In this document: piece after piece, positions 36,320-45,291 of the stretch
Layout of the letters: every line of letters starts with the position of its first letter
Numbering within the stretch: position 1 is the first letter of the stretch
DNA from: Streptomyces sp. 130
GTDB taxonomy: Bacteria; Actinomycetota; Actinomycetes; Streptomycetales; Streptomycetaceae
Reading direction: 5' to 3'
Length of the DNA: 64,000 nt
NCBI RefSeq assembly: GCF_007096885.1
Contig: NZ_VJNO01000004.1
Span: 62,001 to 126,000, forward strand
Made by a program: the position numbers and the translations under genes
The notes under the pieces: model-generated
The model's input: the letters and a program-made list of their open reading frames with translations, nothing else
Database searches by the model: none
What the model was told of the DNA's origin: nothing

Positions 36320-38113
36320 CTACGGGAACGCCGGCTGGAGACCCGCGTACACCCCATGGCGGCCCAGCAGCTCCTCGTGCGTACCGACCTCCGCGATCCG
36401 GCCGCCCTCCATGACCACGATGCGGTCGGCGCCCTGGATGGTGGAGAGGCGGTGGGCGACGACGAAGACGGTGCGGCCGTGCACGAGCCGCGACAGCGCC
36501 TCCTGCACCAGCGCCTCGGAGCGGTTGTCCAGCGCCGAGGTGGCCTCGTCGAGCACCAGGACCCGCGGGTCGCGGATCAGGGCCCGGGCGATCGCGAGCC
36601 GCTGCTTCTGTCCGCCCGACAGCCGCGCGCCGCGCTCGCCGACCACCGTGTCCAGGCCCTGGGGCAGGCGGCGGACGAACTCCATGGCGTTGGCGTCCTC
36701 CAGGGCGCTCAGCAGCCGCGCCTCGTCGGTGTGCCCGAGCCCGTACGTGACGTTGTCGCGGATGCTGCCCTCGAACAGGATCGACTCCTGCGGCACGACC
36801 GAGAGGAACCGCCGGTAGCTGCGCAGATCGAGACCGGCCATGTCGGTGCCGTCCAGCAGGATGCGCCCGGCGGTCGGCCGGATGAACCCGATGAGCAGGT
36901 TGAGGACCGTGGACTTGCCCGCTCCCGACGCGCCGACCAGGGCGATCGTCTCGCCGGGCCGCGCGGAGAGCGTGAACCCGTCGACGGCGGGCCGCTCGTC
37001 CTCGTACGCGAAGGAGACGTCCTCGAAGTCGATGCGCCCGGTGACCTGCTCCACCTGGGCCTTGCCCGCGTTGTGCTCCAGGTCGGGCGCCTGCAGCACC
37101 TCACCCGCCGAACGCACCGACTCGAGGCCCTTGGTGAGGATGGGGGCGAGCCCGAGCAGCGTGGTCACCGAACCGGTCAGGACGGTGAAGAAGGCGCTCA
37201 GCATGACGACGTCACCGGCGGTGACGTCCAGCCAGCCGTGGTACGCCACCAGCGCGGACCCGGTCAGGCAGAGCACGCCGAGCGTGTTGAGCAGGACCCA
37301 GGCCAGCGAGCCGAAGCGGCCGTTGAGCATGTCCAGGCGCAGACCGGCGGCGAACACCTGCCGCAGGGAGCCGTCCACGCGCCCCAGCGCGGTCCGCTCC
37401 AGGCCGTGGGCGCGCGTGATGGGGATGAGGGTGGTCATCTCGCCGACCCGCGACGACAGCTGCTCCACCTCGCGCCGGAAGGACTCGTTGTGGCTGCGCA
37501 GCCTGCCCCTCAGCTTCATCACGAGGAACCCGGCGGCGGGGACGACGACCAGGAAGACGGGCAGGAACGAGGGCACCCGGACGCCGATGACGACGAGACC
37601 GCCGACCAGCGTCACGACGGCCCCGAGCCCCATGTCGGCGCTCTGCTGCACCATCTGCTCGACGGCTTCCACGTCACGGACCACCTTGGCCTGCAGCACG
37701 CTGGAGCTGACCCGGGCGTGGTAGCCGACGGACAGCTGCTGCATCCGGCGGCAGAGCGCGGAGCGAAGGGTGATGCCCATGCGGCGGATGCTGCCGCCGA
37801 GACACCGTACGTACCACTGGTGGAGCGGGTAGTTGAGGACGAGGATGAACAGCAGGAGGCCGGTGGCCTTCCAGAGCTCGGACTCCGGGCCGTGCTGGAC
37901 CACCACGTCCAGCACGGTGGCGGTGATCAGGGGCAGCAGCCATATGGGGCTGTGCTTCACGGTGAAGAGGACGACGGCGAGAGCCAGCCGCCCCCGGTCC
38001 CGGCGGAAGAGGAGCGCGAGGGTGCGGACCGGGTGTTCGCCGCGGTAGCGGTGGTCCAGGTGGTCGAAGGGCGCCAGGGATTCGGCGGGGGGTGGGGATA
38101 CCGCTTTCTGCAT
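36320..38113 (-). CDS. ABC exporter, fused membrane and ATPase domains
   Basis: 597-aa half-transporter. Membrane domain with six helices (about 40-330), then ATPase with Walker A GASGAGKST, signature LSGGQKQR and Walker B VLVLDEATSALD. Probably a homodimeric lipid or drug exporter. ATG 38113 was chosen as the first start within the conserved region; upstream sequence in frame is low-complexity. It lies downstream of BenE on the same strand, separated by 80 bp, and could be cotranscribed. Confidence 0.9.
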   Translation of the reverse strand: MQKAVSPPPAESLAPFDHLDHRYRGEHPVRTLALLFRRDRGRLALAVVLFTVKHSPIWLLPLITATVLDVVVQHGPESELWKATGLLLFILVLNYPLHQWYVRCLGGSIRRMGITLRSALCRRMQQLSVGYHARVSSSVLQAKVVRDVEAVEQMVQQSADMGLGAVVTLVGGLVVIGVRVPSFLPVFLVVVPAAGFLVMKLRGRLRSHNESFRREVEQLSSRVGEMTTLIPITRAHGLERTALGRVDGSLRQVFAAGLRLDMLNGRFGSLAWVLLNTLGVLCLTGSALVAYHGWLDVTAGDVVMLSAFFTVLTGSVTTLLGLAPILTKGLESVRSAGEVLQAPDLEHNAGKAQVEQVTGRIDFEDVSFAYEDERPAVDGFTLSARPGETIALVGASGAGKSTVLNLLIGFIRPTAGRILLDGTDMAGLDLRSYRRFLSVVPQESILFEGSIRDNVTYGLGHTDEARLLSALEDANAMEFVRRLPQGLDTVVGERGARLSGGQKQRLAIARALIRDPRVLVLDEATSALDNRSEALVQEALSRLVHGRTVFVVAHRLSTIQGADRIVVMEGGRIAEVGTHEELLGRHGVYAGLQPAFP

Positions 38114-38193
38114 GGCACCATCCCAACCCGCGACCGATGCCCGGGGCAACTGTGTTCCACGTACGGGACAGGGCGCCTTCGGTACCGGACCGG

Positions 38194-39423
38194 TCAGCGT
38201 ACGGGAAGTCCGCCCGGCCGCGGCTTCGCCGCCGGTTCCCCGCGGCCGGGGCGCCCCGCCGTGGCGATCGCGCTGGTGACGAGGCCGGCCAGCAGTCCCC
38301 AGAACGCCGAGCCGATGCCCAGCAGCGTCACGCCCGAAGCGGTGGCGAGGAAGGTGACGACGGCCGCCTCGCGCGACGCCTTGTCCGCGAGCGCGGTGGC
38401 CAGCGAGGACTCGATCGTCGCGAGGAGCCCGATCCCCGCGATCGCCATGACGAGCTCGTGCGGCATGGCGGTCAGCAGCGAGGCGACCGTCGCACCGAGG
38501 AGCCCCACGCACAGGTAGAAGAACCCCGCCCAGACGGCCGCCAGATAGCGCTTGTCGCGGTCCGGGTGCGCCTCGTCGCCCGTGCAGATGGCGGCCGTGA
38601 TGGCGGCGAGGTTGAGCCCGAACGCGCCGAAGGGCGCCAGCACGGCGTTGGCCGCTCCGGTCCAGGTCATCAGTGGGGACACCGGCACCTCGTAACCCGA
38701 ACCGCGCAGCACGGCGACACCGGGCAGGTTCTGTGAGGCCATGGTCACGACGAACAGCGGCGCGCCGACGCTGACGAGCACCTTCCAGTCGAACTCCGGC
38801 GCGGTGAAGACCGGGGTGGCGAGGGCGAGCCGGACCTCGCCGGTCCGCCAGCCCCCGGTGAACAGGGTGGCCAGCACGCCCCCGAGCAGCGCCAGCAGCA
38901 CCGCGTAACGCGGCAGCAGGCGCCGGCCCAGCAGGTAGATCACGAACATCGGGAACGCGACCGCGAAGCTCTTGTCCATGGTGCTGAACAGGCCCGTGCC
39001 GAACCGCAGCAGCACGCCGGCGAGCAGTGCGGCGGCCAGCGGCACGGGGACGCGGTCCATGACCCGGGCGAACCAGCCCGTGACACCGCTCACCACGATG
39101 AGCAGCGCCGAGAAGATGAACGCGCCGACGGCCTGTGCCATGGACACCCCGCTCAGACCCGTGGTCAGCAGGGCCGCACCGGGCGTCGACCAGGCGGTCA
39201 CGACCGGTGCCCGGTGGCGCAGTGAGAGCCCGGCGCAGGTGCAGGCCAGTCCGACGCCGAGCGCCAGCATCCAGGAGGAGATCTCGCGCGCGTCCGCCCC
39301 CGCCGCCTTCGCGGCGGTGAAGACCAGCGCGGCGGAGCTGGTGACTCCGACCATGACGGCGATCAGCCCGGCCGCCACGGCGGAGGGAGGCGCGGCGATA
39401 CGTATGCGGGTCAACGCGGACAT
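38194..39423 (-). CDS. benE: BenE-family benzoate/proton symporter-like transporter
   Basis: 409-aa inner-membrane transporter with about 12 helices and BenE-family segments (SWMLALGVGLACTCAGLSLR, TAWSTPGAALLTTG, NLAAITAAICTGDEAHPD). The family imports benzoate or related aromatic acids with protons, although some members may move other substrates. ATG 39423 has GGAAG upstream. It is divergent from an XRE-cupin regulator, with tandem palindromes in between that should control it. No benzoate-degrading genes are present in the window. Confidence 0.92.
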   Translation of the reverse strand: MSALTRIRIAAPPSAVAAGLIAVMVGVTSSAALVFTAAKAAGADAREISSWMLALGVGLACTCAGLSLRHRAPVVTAWSTPGAALLTTGLSGVSMAQAVGAFIFSALLIVVSGVTGWFARVMDRVPVPLAAALLAGVLLRFGTGLFSTMDKSFAVAFPMFVIYLLGRRLLPRYAVLLALLGGVLATLFTGGWRTGEVRLALATPVFTAPEFDWKVLVSVGAPLFVVTMASQNLPGVAVLRGSGYEVPVSPLMTWTGAANAVLAPFGAFGLNLAAITAAICTGDEAHPDRDKRYLAAVWAGFFYLCVGLLGATVASLLTAMPHELVMAIAGIGLLATIESSLATALADKASREAAVVTFLATASGVTLLGIGSAFWGLLAGLVTSAIATAGRPGRGEPAAKPRPGGLPVR

Positions 39424-39454
39424 GAGTGAGCCACTTCCGGGGGAGCTGCCGGGC

Positions 39455-39486
39455 GTTCCGTATACGGAACGTTCTGTTTGTGGAAC
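39455..39486. promoter_or_regulatory. Two adjoining 16-bp palindromic operator sites between BenE and XRE-cupin genes
   Basis: Site 1, GTTCCGTATACGGAAC (39455-39470), is a perfect palindrome. Site 2, GTTCTGTTTGTGGAAC (39471-39486), keeps the outer GTTC/GAAC arms. Similar GTTCC-type half-sites are bound by XRE-cupin regulators. Placed in the 117-bp divergent gap. Confidence 0.72.
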
Positions 39487-39540
39487 ACTAGGGACGCGGG
39501 CCGGTGCCCGTCAACCGGATGGGCGAGCGGGCGGACGGCG

Positions 39541-40098
39541 ATGGGGCTGAACGAGGACGTGGGGCGCAGGCTGCGGGCCCTGCGGCACGGTATGGACGTG
39601 TCGCTGTCGGAGCTCTCACGCCGCTCCGGGGTCGGGAAGGGCACGCTCTCGGAGCTGGAGAGCGGCCGGCGCAACCCCACGCTCGAGACCCTCTACGCCC
39701 TGACCACCGCTCTCGGCCGCCCCCTCAGCGCGGTCCTGAGCGACCCGCTGCCGGACGGCGCACCCCACGGGCAGCGGGCGGTCGTCTCCGGCAGCGCGGT
39801 GACCGCCGTGCTGATCGAACGGTACGAGGACGGGGAAGCGGTCACCGATGTGTTCCGGGTGACCATCCGCGCCGGCGCGGTCCAGGAGTCGGAGGCCCAT
39901 GTGCCGGGTACGACCGAGAGCCTGATGGTCCTCGCCGGCACCGCCGTCGTCGGGCGGCCCGGCGACCCCAGCACCGTCGGGCCCGGGGCCTCGGCCCGGT
40001 GGCGGGCCGACGTACCCCATGTCTACGGCGCGCCCGACGGCGATGCGCAGGGAATCCTCTTCGTGCGCAGCCCGGTCAGCCCGCGCCGAGGAGATTGA
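39541..40098 (+). CDS. XRE-family regulator with cupin domain
   Basis: 185-aa transcription factor. Helix-turn-helix at about 8-60 (SLSELSRRSGVGKGTLSELESGRRNP) and a C-terminal cupin fold (about 100-180) with a small-molecule pocket. Such proteins often repress an adjacent transporter or catabolic gene until a ligand binds. ATG 39541 gives the family length; ribosome site weak. It is divergent from benE with tandem palindromes between, so it probably controls benE and itself. The 3' end overlaps the convergent amidase gene by 23 bp. Confidence 0.9.
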   Translation: MGLNEDVGRRLRALRHGMDVSLSELSRRSGVGKGTLSELESGRRNPTLETLYALTTALGRPLSAVLSDPLPDGAPHGQRAVVSGSAVTAVLIERYEDGEAVTDVFRVTIRAGAVQESEAHVPGTTESLMVLAGTAVVGRPGDPSTVGPGASARWRADVPHVYGAPDGDAQGILFVRSPVSPRRGD

Positions 40099-40666
40099 CC
40101 AGGCGGATGTAGCGGACCCAGTCCCAGTGCGGCCCCGGGTCGGTGTGATCGGTGCCCGGGACCTCGACATGACCGAGGATGTGGGCGCGGTCCTTCGGAA
40201 TCCCGTAGCGGTCGCAGATGCCGGCCGTGAGCAGCGCCGACTGCTCGTACATGGAATTGGTGAAGTACGCGGGCCGGTCCACCCACCCCTCGTGCTCGAT
40301 ACCGATGCTGCGCGTGTTGTAGTCCCAGTTCCCCGCGTGCCAGGCGATGTCCTTCTCGCGCACCATCTGGTTGACGTACCCGTCGCCCGAGCGCACCACA
40401 TAGTGCGCGGAGACCTGCTTCGCCGGGTTCTGGAAGATGGACACCGTATCGGAGAACGTCTCCTGGGTGACATGGATGATGACGTACTGCACGGGGTACG
40501 CCGAAGGGCGCGAAGAGACCGTGTAGTTGGACGCCGAAGCGGGAACCCAGTGCGCCGACGGATGGTCCGTGGCACCCGTCGTCGCGGCGGTGGCGCGGAC
40601 GGAGGCGGGAAGCAGCGCTCCCGCCGCGGCCACCGCGGCGCCCTGAAGGATTCTTCTGCGTTCCAT
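40076..40666 (-). CDS. Exported N-acetylmuramoyl-L-alanine amidase (Amidase_2/PGRP-like)
   Basis: 196-aa secreted enzyme that cuts the amide bond between MurNAc and the stem peptide. The N-terminus MERRRILQG followed by an Ala-rich segment looks like a twin-arginine signal. The mature part is one Amidase_2 domain: zinc-site histidine in VIIHVTQE, GIEHEGWVD, and a later pair in ILGHVEVPGTDHTDPGPHW. ATG 40666 has AGGAG 5 bases upstream. Likely role: wall remodelling or attack on foreign cell walls. Confidence 0.9.
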   Translation of the reverse strand: MERRRILQGAAVAAAGALLPASVRATAATTGATDHPSAHWVPASASNYTVSSRPSAYPVQYVIIHVTQETFSDTVSIFQNPAKQVSAHYVVRSGDGYVNQMVREKDIAWHAGNWDYNTRSIGIEHEGWVDRPAYFTNSMYEQSALLTAGICDRYGIPKDRAHILGHVEVPGTDHTDPGPHWDWVRYIRLVNLLGAG

Positions 40667-40818
40667 GCGAACTCCTGTGGGGGGTGAGAGGGGCAGGGAT
40701 ACGGAAGGGGCGGCGCCGGGCGCGGGCCCCACCGTACGGGCGCCACGCAGGTCGCGGAAGACGTCAGGAGCCCCAAAACCTGTCCATATCAGGGGTGTTC
40801 AGGGAAGCCGACCCGTCG

Positions 40819-42156
40819 TCAGACGCCCTGCGCCTGCGCCCAGGCAGCCGCCGGATCGTCGTCGGACGGCCCCGCCGGGAACCACTGACCGTTCTCCTTC
40901 CGGTACGGATACCAGCGCCCGTCCGGTCCGTAGCGGAGCTGGAGGCCGCCGTCCGCCGACGTCCAGCGGCTGCGCTCGGCCCGCAGCCGTGGCGCCTCGT
41001 CCTCCTCCCACGCCTCGGCCAGCCGGGTCCTGGCCCGGGCCAGCGCCTCGCCGTCCAGGGGCCGGTCCTCGTCGAGCACGGCGAGCGCGGTCGCCCCACC
41101 GTACCGCCAGGCCGCGACCGCGGCGGGGAGCGCGGCGCGCGTCTTCCCCGCGCCGCTCGCCAGCCGGTGGACGATCCACGGCTCCGGACGCGCCTCGGCG
41201 GCCAGCCTGACCGCGTCCTGGCGCACCGTCAGCCCCTCGGGTACCGGCCGCCCTTCGTGACCGGGCGCCAGCGCGTCGGCGAGCATCCGGTGCGCCCGGG
41301 CCGCCGCGTCCCGCGCCAGCATCTCCAGCGCCGTCGGGTCCACCCCCGCCTCGGGGTCCGTCTCCGTGTCCAGCGAGGGGGCGGGGCCCGGCTCGCCCGG
41401 AAGGAGCGGAGGAGCCGGCAGCGCGGGCAGGATGGAGCCGGCGGCGTACACCTGCTCCGCCGGTACGCCGCCCGCCCCCGGGTCCGACGCCGGCTCCTGG
41501 GCCCCGGCCGTGACGTCCGGCGCCCCGGCCGTCGCCGCGATCCGCTCCTGGAGCCCGTCCAGCAGCGCACGTTCACCGCGCCCCCGCATCAGCAGCAGTA
41601 CGAACGGGTCCTGGTCCAGGAGCCGGGCCACCTGATAGCAGAGGGCGGCGGTGTGCGGGCAGTGGTCCCACGCCTCGCAGGTGCACCGAGGTTCCAGATC
41701 GCCGATGCCCGGGAGCAGATCGATGCCGGCCGCCGCCGCGTCCTCCACCAGATGCGGCGGCATCTCCCGGTCGAGCAGCGCGGCGATGTGCCCCGTCCGC
41801 TCGGCCGCCATGCCCAGGAACCGGTCCCACTCCTGCTCGTCCAGCTCCTGGAGCAGCACATCGCCGCGGTAGGTGCTGCCGTCCCGCTCACGCACCACCG
41901 CCGTGATCCGGCCGGGCCGCACGGACACGGCGCCGACCCCTCCCTCCCGGGCCACGCGCCGTCCCGCCTTCAGCTGCTGGAGGTCCAGGGCGGTGTCCTC
42001 CAGTGCTTTGAGCCACGCCTTTCCCCACCAGGAAGCGGCGAAACCGCGGCCCGGCGCGGGGGGCAGGGCGGCGAACGTCCGTTCCTGCGCGGCGATCCCG
42101 TCCTCCCGTTCGTCGCCGCCGTCGGCGAATTCCCCGGCCTCGTACCCGTCCCTCAT
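40819..42156 (-). CDS. SWIM zinc-finger protein
   Basis: 445-aa protein with a SWIM motif CTCEAWDHCPH (C158, C160, C166, H168) that should bind zinc and perhaps nucleic acid. The region before it resembles other actinobacterial SWIM proteins (GRGFAASWWGKAWLKALED). The rest is Ala/Glu/Pro-rich, with a C-terminal segment DGRWYPYRKENGQWFPAG. ATG 42156 overlaps the SNF2 helicase stop by 4 bp (ATGA), so the two are translated together and very likely act together in DNA or chromatin-like remodelling or transcription recycling. Confidence 0.88.
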   Translation of the reverse strand: MRDGYEAGEFADGGDEREDGIAAQERTFAALPPAPGRGFAASWWGKAWLKALEDTALDLQQLKAGRRVAREGGVGAVSVRPGRITAVVRERDGSTYRGDVLLQELDEQEWDRFLGMAAERTGHIAALLDREMPPHLVEDAAAAGIDLLPGIGDLEPRCTCEAWDHCPHTAALCYQVARLLDQDPFVLLLMRGRGERALLDGLQERIAATAGAPDVTAGAQEPASDPGAGGVPAEQVYAAGSILPALPAPPLLPGEPGPAPSLDTETDPEAGVDPTALEMLARDAAARAHRMLADALAPGHEGRPVPEGLTVRQDAVRLAAEARPEPWIVHRLASGAGKTRAALPAAVAAWRYGGATALAVLDEDRPLDGEALARARTRLAEAWEEDEAPRLRAERSRWTSADGGLQLRYGPDGRWYPYRKENGQWFPAGPSDDDPAAAWAQAQGV

Positions 42157-45038
42157 CGCGTCCCCCCTCGAAGCTCCACCAGATCGGCCAGTTCCGCGTC
42201 GCTGAGCTCGGTCAGGGCGCTCTCGCCGGACCCCAGCACCGCGTCGGCCAGCCCCTGCTTGCGGGCGAGCATGTCCGCGATCCGGTCCTCGATCGTCCCT
42301 TCGGCGATCAGCCGGTGGACCTGCACCGGCTGCGTCTGCCCGATCCGGTACGCGCGGTCGGTGGCCTGTGCCTCGACCGCCGGGTTCCACCAGCGGTCGA
42401 AGTGCACCACGTGTCCGGCCCGCGTCAGATTGAGCCCGGTGCCCGCCGCCTTCAGGGACAGCAGGAACACCGGTGCCTCACCCGCCTGGAAGCGGTTCAC
42501 CATCTCCTCCCGCGCCGCGACCGGTGTGCCGCCGTGCAGGAACTGCGTGCCGATGCCGCGCGCCGCCAGATGCCGTTCCAGCAGCCGGGCCATCGCGACG
42601 TACTGGGTGAAGACCAGCACCCCGGCCCCCTCCGCCACCATGGTGTCCAGGAGTTCGTCGAGCAGTTCCAGCTTTCCCGAGCGGCCGGCGATCCGCGGTT
42701 CGTCCTCCTTGAGGTACTGCGCGGGGTGGTTGCAGATCTGCTTGAGCGAGGTCAGCAGCTTCACCACGAGACCGCGCCTGGCCATGCCGTCGGCCTCCGC
42801 GATCGCCGCCAGCGTCTCCCGCACCACCGCCTCGTACAGCCCCGCCTGTTCGGGCGTCAGCGACACCGCCCGGTCCGTCTCCGTCTTCGGTGGCAGCTCC
42901 GGCGCGATGCCGGGGTCCGACTTGCGCCGCCGCAGCAGGAACGGCCGCACCAGCGCGCCCAGCCGCTCGGCCGCCGCCGGGTCCCCGCCCTCCACCGCCC
43001 GCGCGTACCGGGTGCGGAACGTGCCGAGCCGCCCCAGCAGCCCCGGTGTCGTCCAGTCGAGGATCGCCCACAGCTCCGAGAGGTTGTTCTCCACCGGGGT
43101 GCCGGTCAGCGCCACCCGCGCCCCGGCTCCGATCGTGCGCAGCGCGCGGGCCGTCGCGGAGTACGGGTTCTTCACGTGCTGCGCCTCGTCCGCGACGACC
43201 ATGCCCCACCGCGCCGCGGCGAGCCTCGGCGCGTCCAGCCGCATCGTCCCGTACGTGGTGAGCACGAACCCGTCCGGCGCCACGCCGTCCAGGGTGCGGG
43301 ACGCGCCGTGGAAGCGGCGGACCGGGGTGCCGGGGGCGAACTTCTCGATCTCGCGCTGCCAGTTGCCCATGAGCGAGGTCGGGCACACCACGAGCGTGGG
43401 ACCGGTGTCCCCTTCCAGGGACTGGCGGTGCAGGTGCAGCGCGATCAGGGTGATCGTCTTGCCGAGCCCCATGTCGTCGGCGAGGCAGCCGCCGAGCCCG
43501 AGCGAGGTCATGGTGTGCAGCCAGTTCAGCCCCCGGAGCTGATAGTCCCGCAGGGTCGCGGTGAGCTCGGCCGGCTGACCGATCGCAGGCTCCCCGCCGC
43601 CCGGCCGGGCCGGATCGGCGACGCGCCGGCGCAGCCGTTCCAGCCAGCCGGTGGCCCTGACCTCGACCCGCCGGCCGTCCACCTCCGTTGAGCCGGTCAG
43701 CGCCGCACCCAGGGCGTCGATCGGGGAGACCTTGCGGTCCTGGGTCGCGCCGGCCCGCCGCGCCTCGTCGGGGTCGATGAGCACCCACTGGTCGCGCAGC
43801 CGCACCAGCGGCCGGCCCGCCTCGGCAAGCCGGTCCAGCTCCTCGCGGCTGAGCCGCTGGTCGCCGAGGGCGAACCACCAGTCGAAGGCCAGCAGGGCGT
43901 CGGACGACAACAGCGGCGCGGCGTCCGACGCGGTACGCGCGAGACCCCCGGGCGCGCCGCCGTCCTCCTCGTCGCCGTCCGGGCCGATCACCGCGCGCGC
44001 CGTGAGCTTGCGGGCGGTCAGCTCCCGGGGCCAGTGGACCTGGACGCCCGTCGCGGCGAGCGCCCGCGCGGCGGGCCCGAGGAGTTCGGTGATCTCCTCG
44101 TCGGCGGGCTCCACCGCGTCCGGCACGGCCGCCGAGAGCAGCGGAGCGAGCGTCGGCCAGGCGCGGGCGGCCCGGCGCAGCATCAGCAGGATGTCCATCC
44201 GGGCGCGCGGCCCGAACGCCTCCCCGGCCGGACCACCGCCCGCCCACACCTCGGCGGCGTCGGCGACCACGGCCGGGTCGCTGACGCTGTGGATCTGCGG
44301 CACCACGCGGAACGAAGGCCCGGATTCCGGTCCGTCGCCCCGGTCGAGCCCCGTCACCTCCACGCGCAACGACAGCCGGATGCCCGCGTCGTGACCGGCC
44401 GCCACATCGGCGGCCCAGGCCCGGTGGCCGGGCAGGTGCTGCGGCTCCCACGCGGTGAACGCGGGCCCGCCCGCGGCGAGCGGTGCGGCGGGGGTCCGGG
44501 GCAGGGAGTCGGCGACCGCGTCGAGGAACGCCCGTACCAGATGCTCCGGTTCGGGCAGGAGCAGCGGCCGGGCCGCCGCGTCGACGGGCGCGGCGTGGGC
44601 GGTGGGCGGCATGGAGGCGGCCAGGGTACGGACGCGCAGCAGGTCGTCGTGGGTCAGCGGTCCGGCGCGCCAGCTGTCGTGGTCCGTCGCGCTCAGCCCC
44701 GGAAGAAGCAGGCCCCGGGCGGCGAACTGCAGGGCCAGCAGCCCCGCCGCGCCCCAGAACGCCATGGCCGCGGAGGCGTGCGCCGCCGCCCGCGCCCGGG
44801 TGAGCACGGGCAGCCCGTCGGCGACGGGCACGAGGCGCGCCGGCACCTCGTACGGCAGGGCGTCGGGGCCCGCGACCGTCAGCGTGCCGGGCTCGCCGAG
44901 GCCTTCGGGCGGGCTGCTGCCGTCGGGGTGCCAGAAGGCGAGGCGGCCGGTGCGGGAGGGGTCCGAGGGCAGGAAGACCACGGAGCAGCCGGCCAGTGCG
45001 GAGATCGTGGAGAGGGAAGCGGAGGAGGGACTGTGCAC
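42153..45038 (-). CDS. SNF2-family DEAD/DEAH-type ATPase
   Basis: 961-aa ATPase of the SNF2/RapA-like group. The N-terminal 430 residues are specific to the bacterial SNF2_N-associated family, followed by the motor: Walker A DDMGLGKTITL near residue 520, Walker B VVADEAQHVKN near 617, and helicase C-terminal motifs AGTGLNLTRAGHVVHFDRWWNP and DRAYRIGQT. GTG 45038 fits the family N-terminus; upstream in-frame sequence (to 45140) looks untranslated. Operon leader for the SWIM protein. Role unproven: DNA repair, transcription or remodelling. Confidence 0.9.
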   Translation of the reverse strand: MHSPSSASLSTISALAGCSVVFLPSDPSRTGRLAFWHPDGSSPPEGLGEPGTLTVAGPDALPYEVPARLVPVADGLPVLTRARAAAHASAAMAFWGAAGLLALQFAARGLLLPGLSATDHDSWRAGPLTHDDLLRVRTLAASMPPTAHAAPVDAAARPLLLPEPEHLVRAFLDAVADSLPRTPAAPLAAGGPAFTAWEPQHLPGHRAWAADVAAGHDAGIRLSLRVEVTGLDRGDGPESGPSFRVVPQIHSVSDPAVVADAAEVWAGGGPAGEAFGPRARMDILLMLRRAARAWPTLAPLLSAAVPDAVEPADEEITELLGPAARALAATGVQVHWPRELTARKLTARAVIGPDGDEEDGGAPGGLARTASDAAPLLSSDALLAFDWWFALGDQRLSREELDRLAEAGRPLVRLRDQWVLIDPDEARRAGATQDRKVSPIDALGAALTGSTEVDGRRVEVRATGWLERLRRRVADPARPGGGEPAIGQPAELTATLRDYQLRGLNWLHTMTSLGLGGCLADDMGLGKTITLIALHLHRQSLEGDTGPTLVVCPTSLMGNWQREIEKFAPGTPVRRFHGASRTLDGVAPDGFVLTTYGTMRLDAPRLAAARWGMVVADEAQHVKNPYSATARALRTIGAGARVALTGTPVENNLSELWAILDWTTPGLLGRLGTFRTRYARAVEGGDPAAAERLGALVRPFLLRRRKSDPGIAPELPPKTETDRAVSLTPEQAGLYEAVVRETLAAIAEADGMARRGLVVKLLTSLKQICNHPAQYLKEDEPRIAGRSGKLELLDELLDTMVAEGAGVLVFTQYVAMARLLERHLAARGIGTQFLHGGTPVAAREEMVNRFQAGEAPVFLLSLKAAGTGLNLTRAGHVVHFDRWWNPAVEAQATDRAYRIGQTQPVQVHRLIAEGTIEDRIADMLARKQGLADAVLGSGESALTELSDAELADLVELRGGTR

Positions 45039-45180
45039 AGCGATGTCAGATTCCTCAAATTTGACTAGCCGACCAAGGTCGCCGAGGGTACCCCATCCTC
45101 CGCTCTCCAGGGCGATCGAAACCTGTGAGGTACGGCACATGGACTGTCCGGTGCGGGCCCCCGGTGCAGCCGGCCCCCCA

Positions 45181-45236
45181 CTCCGGGAGGGTGCTGGCAC
45201 CACCACACCCCGGGTGGTGGCGCCATGGCTCCGGAG
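45181..45236. promoter_or_regulatory. Extended imperfect inverted repeat between SNF2 and desaturase genes
   Basis: Outer arms CTCCGG/CCGGAG and inner arms resembling GGCACCACC/GGTGGTGGCGCC lie 55 bp before the desaturase start. It could be a control site or a hairpin terminator for nothing upstream on that strand. Confidence 0.35.
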
Positions 45237-45291
45237 CCCCCGTGAACCGTACGTTTCCTGAGGTCGGAGCGGATTCGAGACCGGAGACACC

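Noticed and set aside
34990..36357. Upstream in-frame extension of the MFS gene, running opposite ManD
   Set aside because: Low-complexity Val/Arg/Gly-rich and antisense to the intact ManD gene; the MFS family N-terminus begins at about 34989.
36188..38518. Long plus-strand frame opposite the second ABC exporter
   Set aside because: Composition rich in Arg/His/Gln with no domain; the minus-strand ABC motifs are unmistakable.
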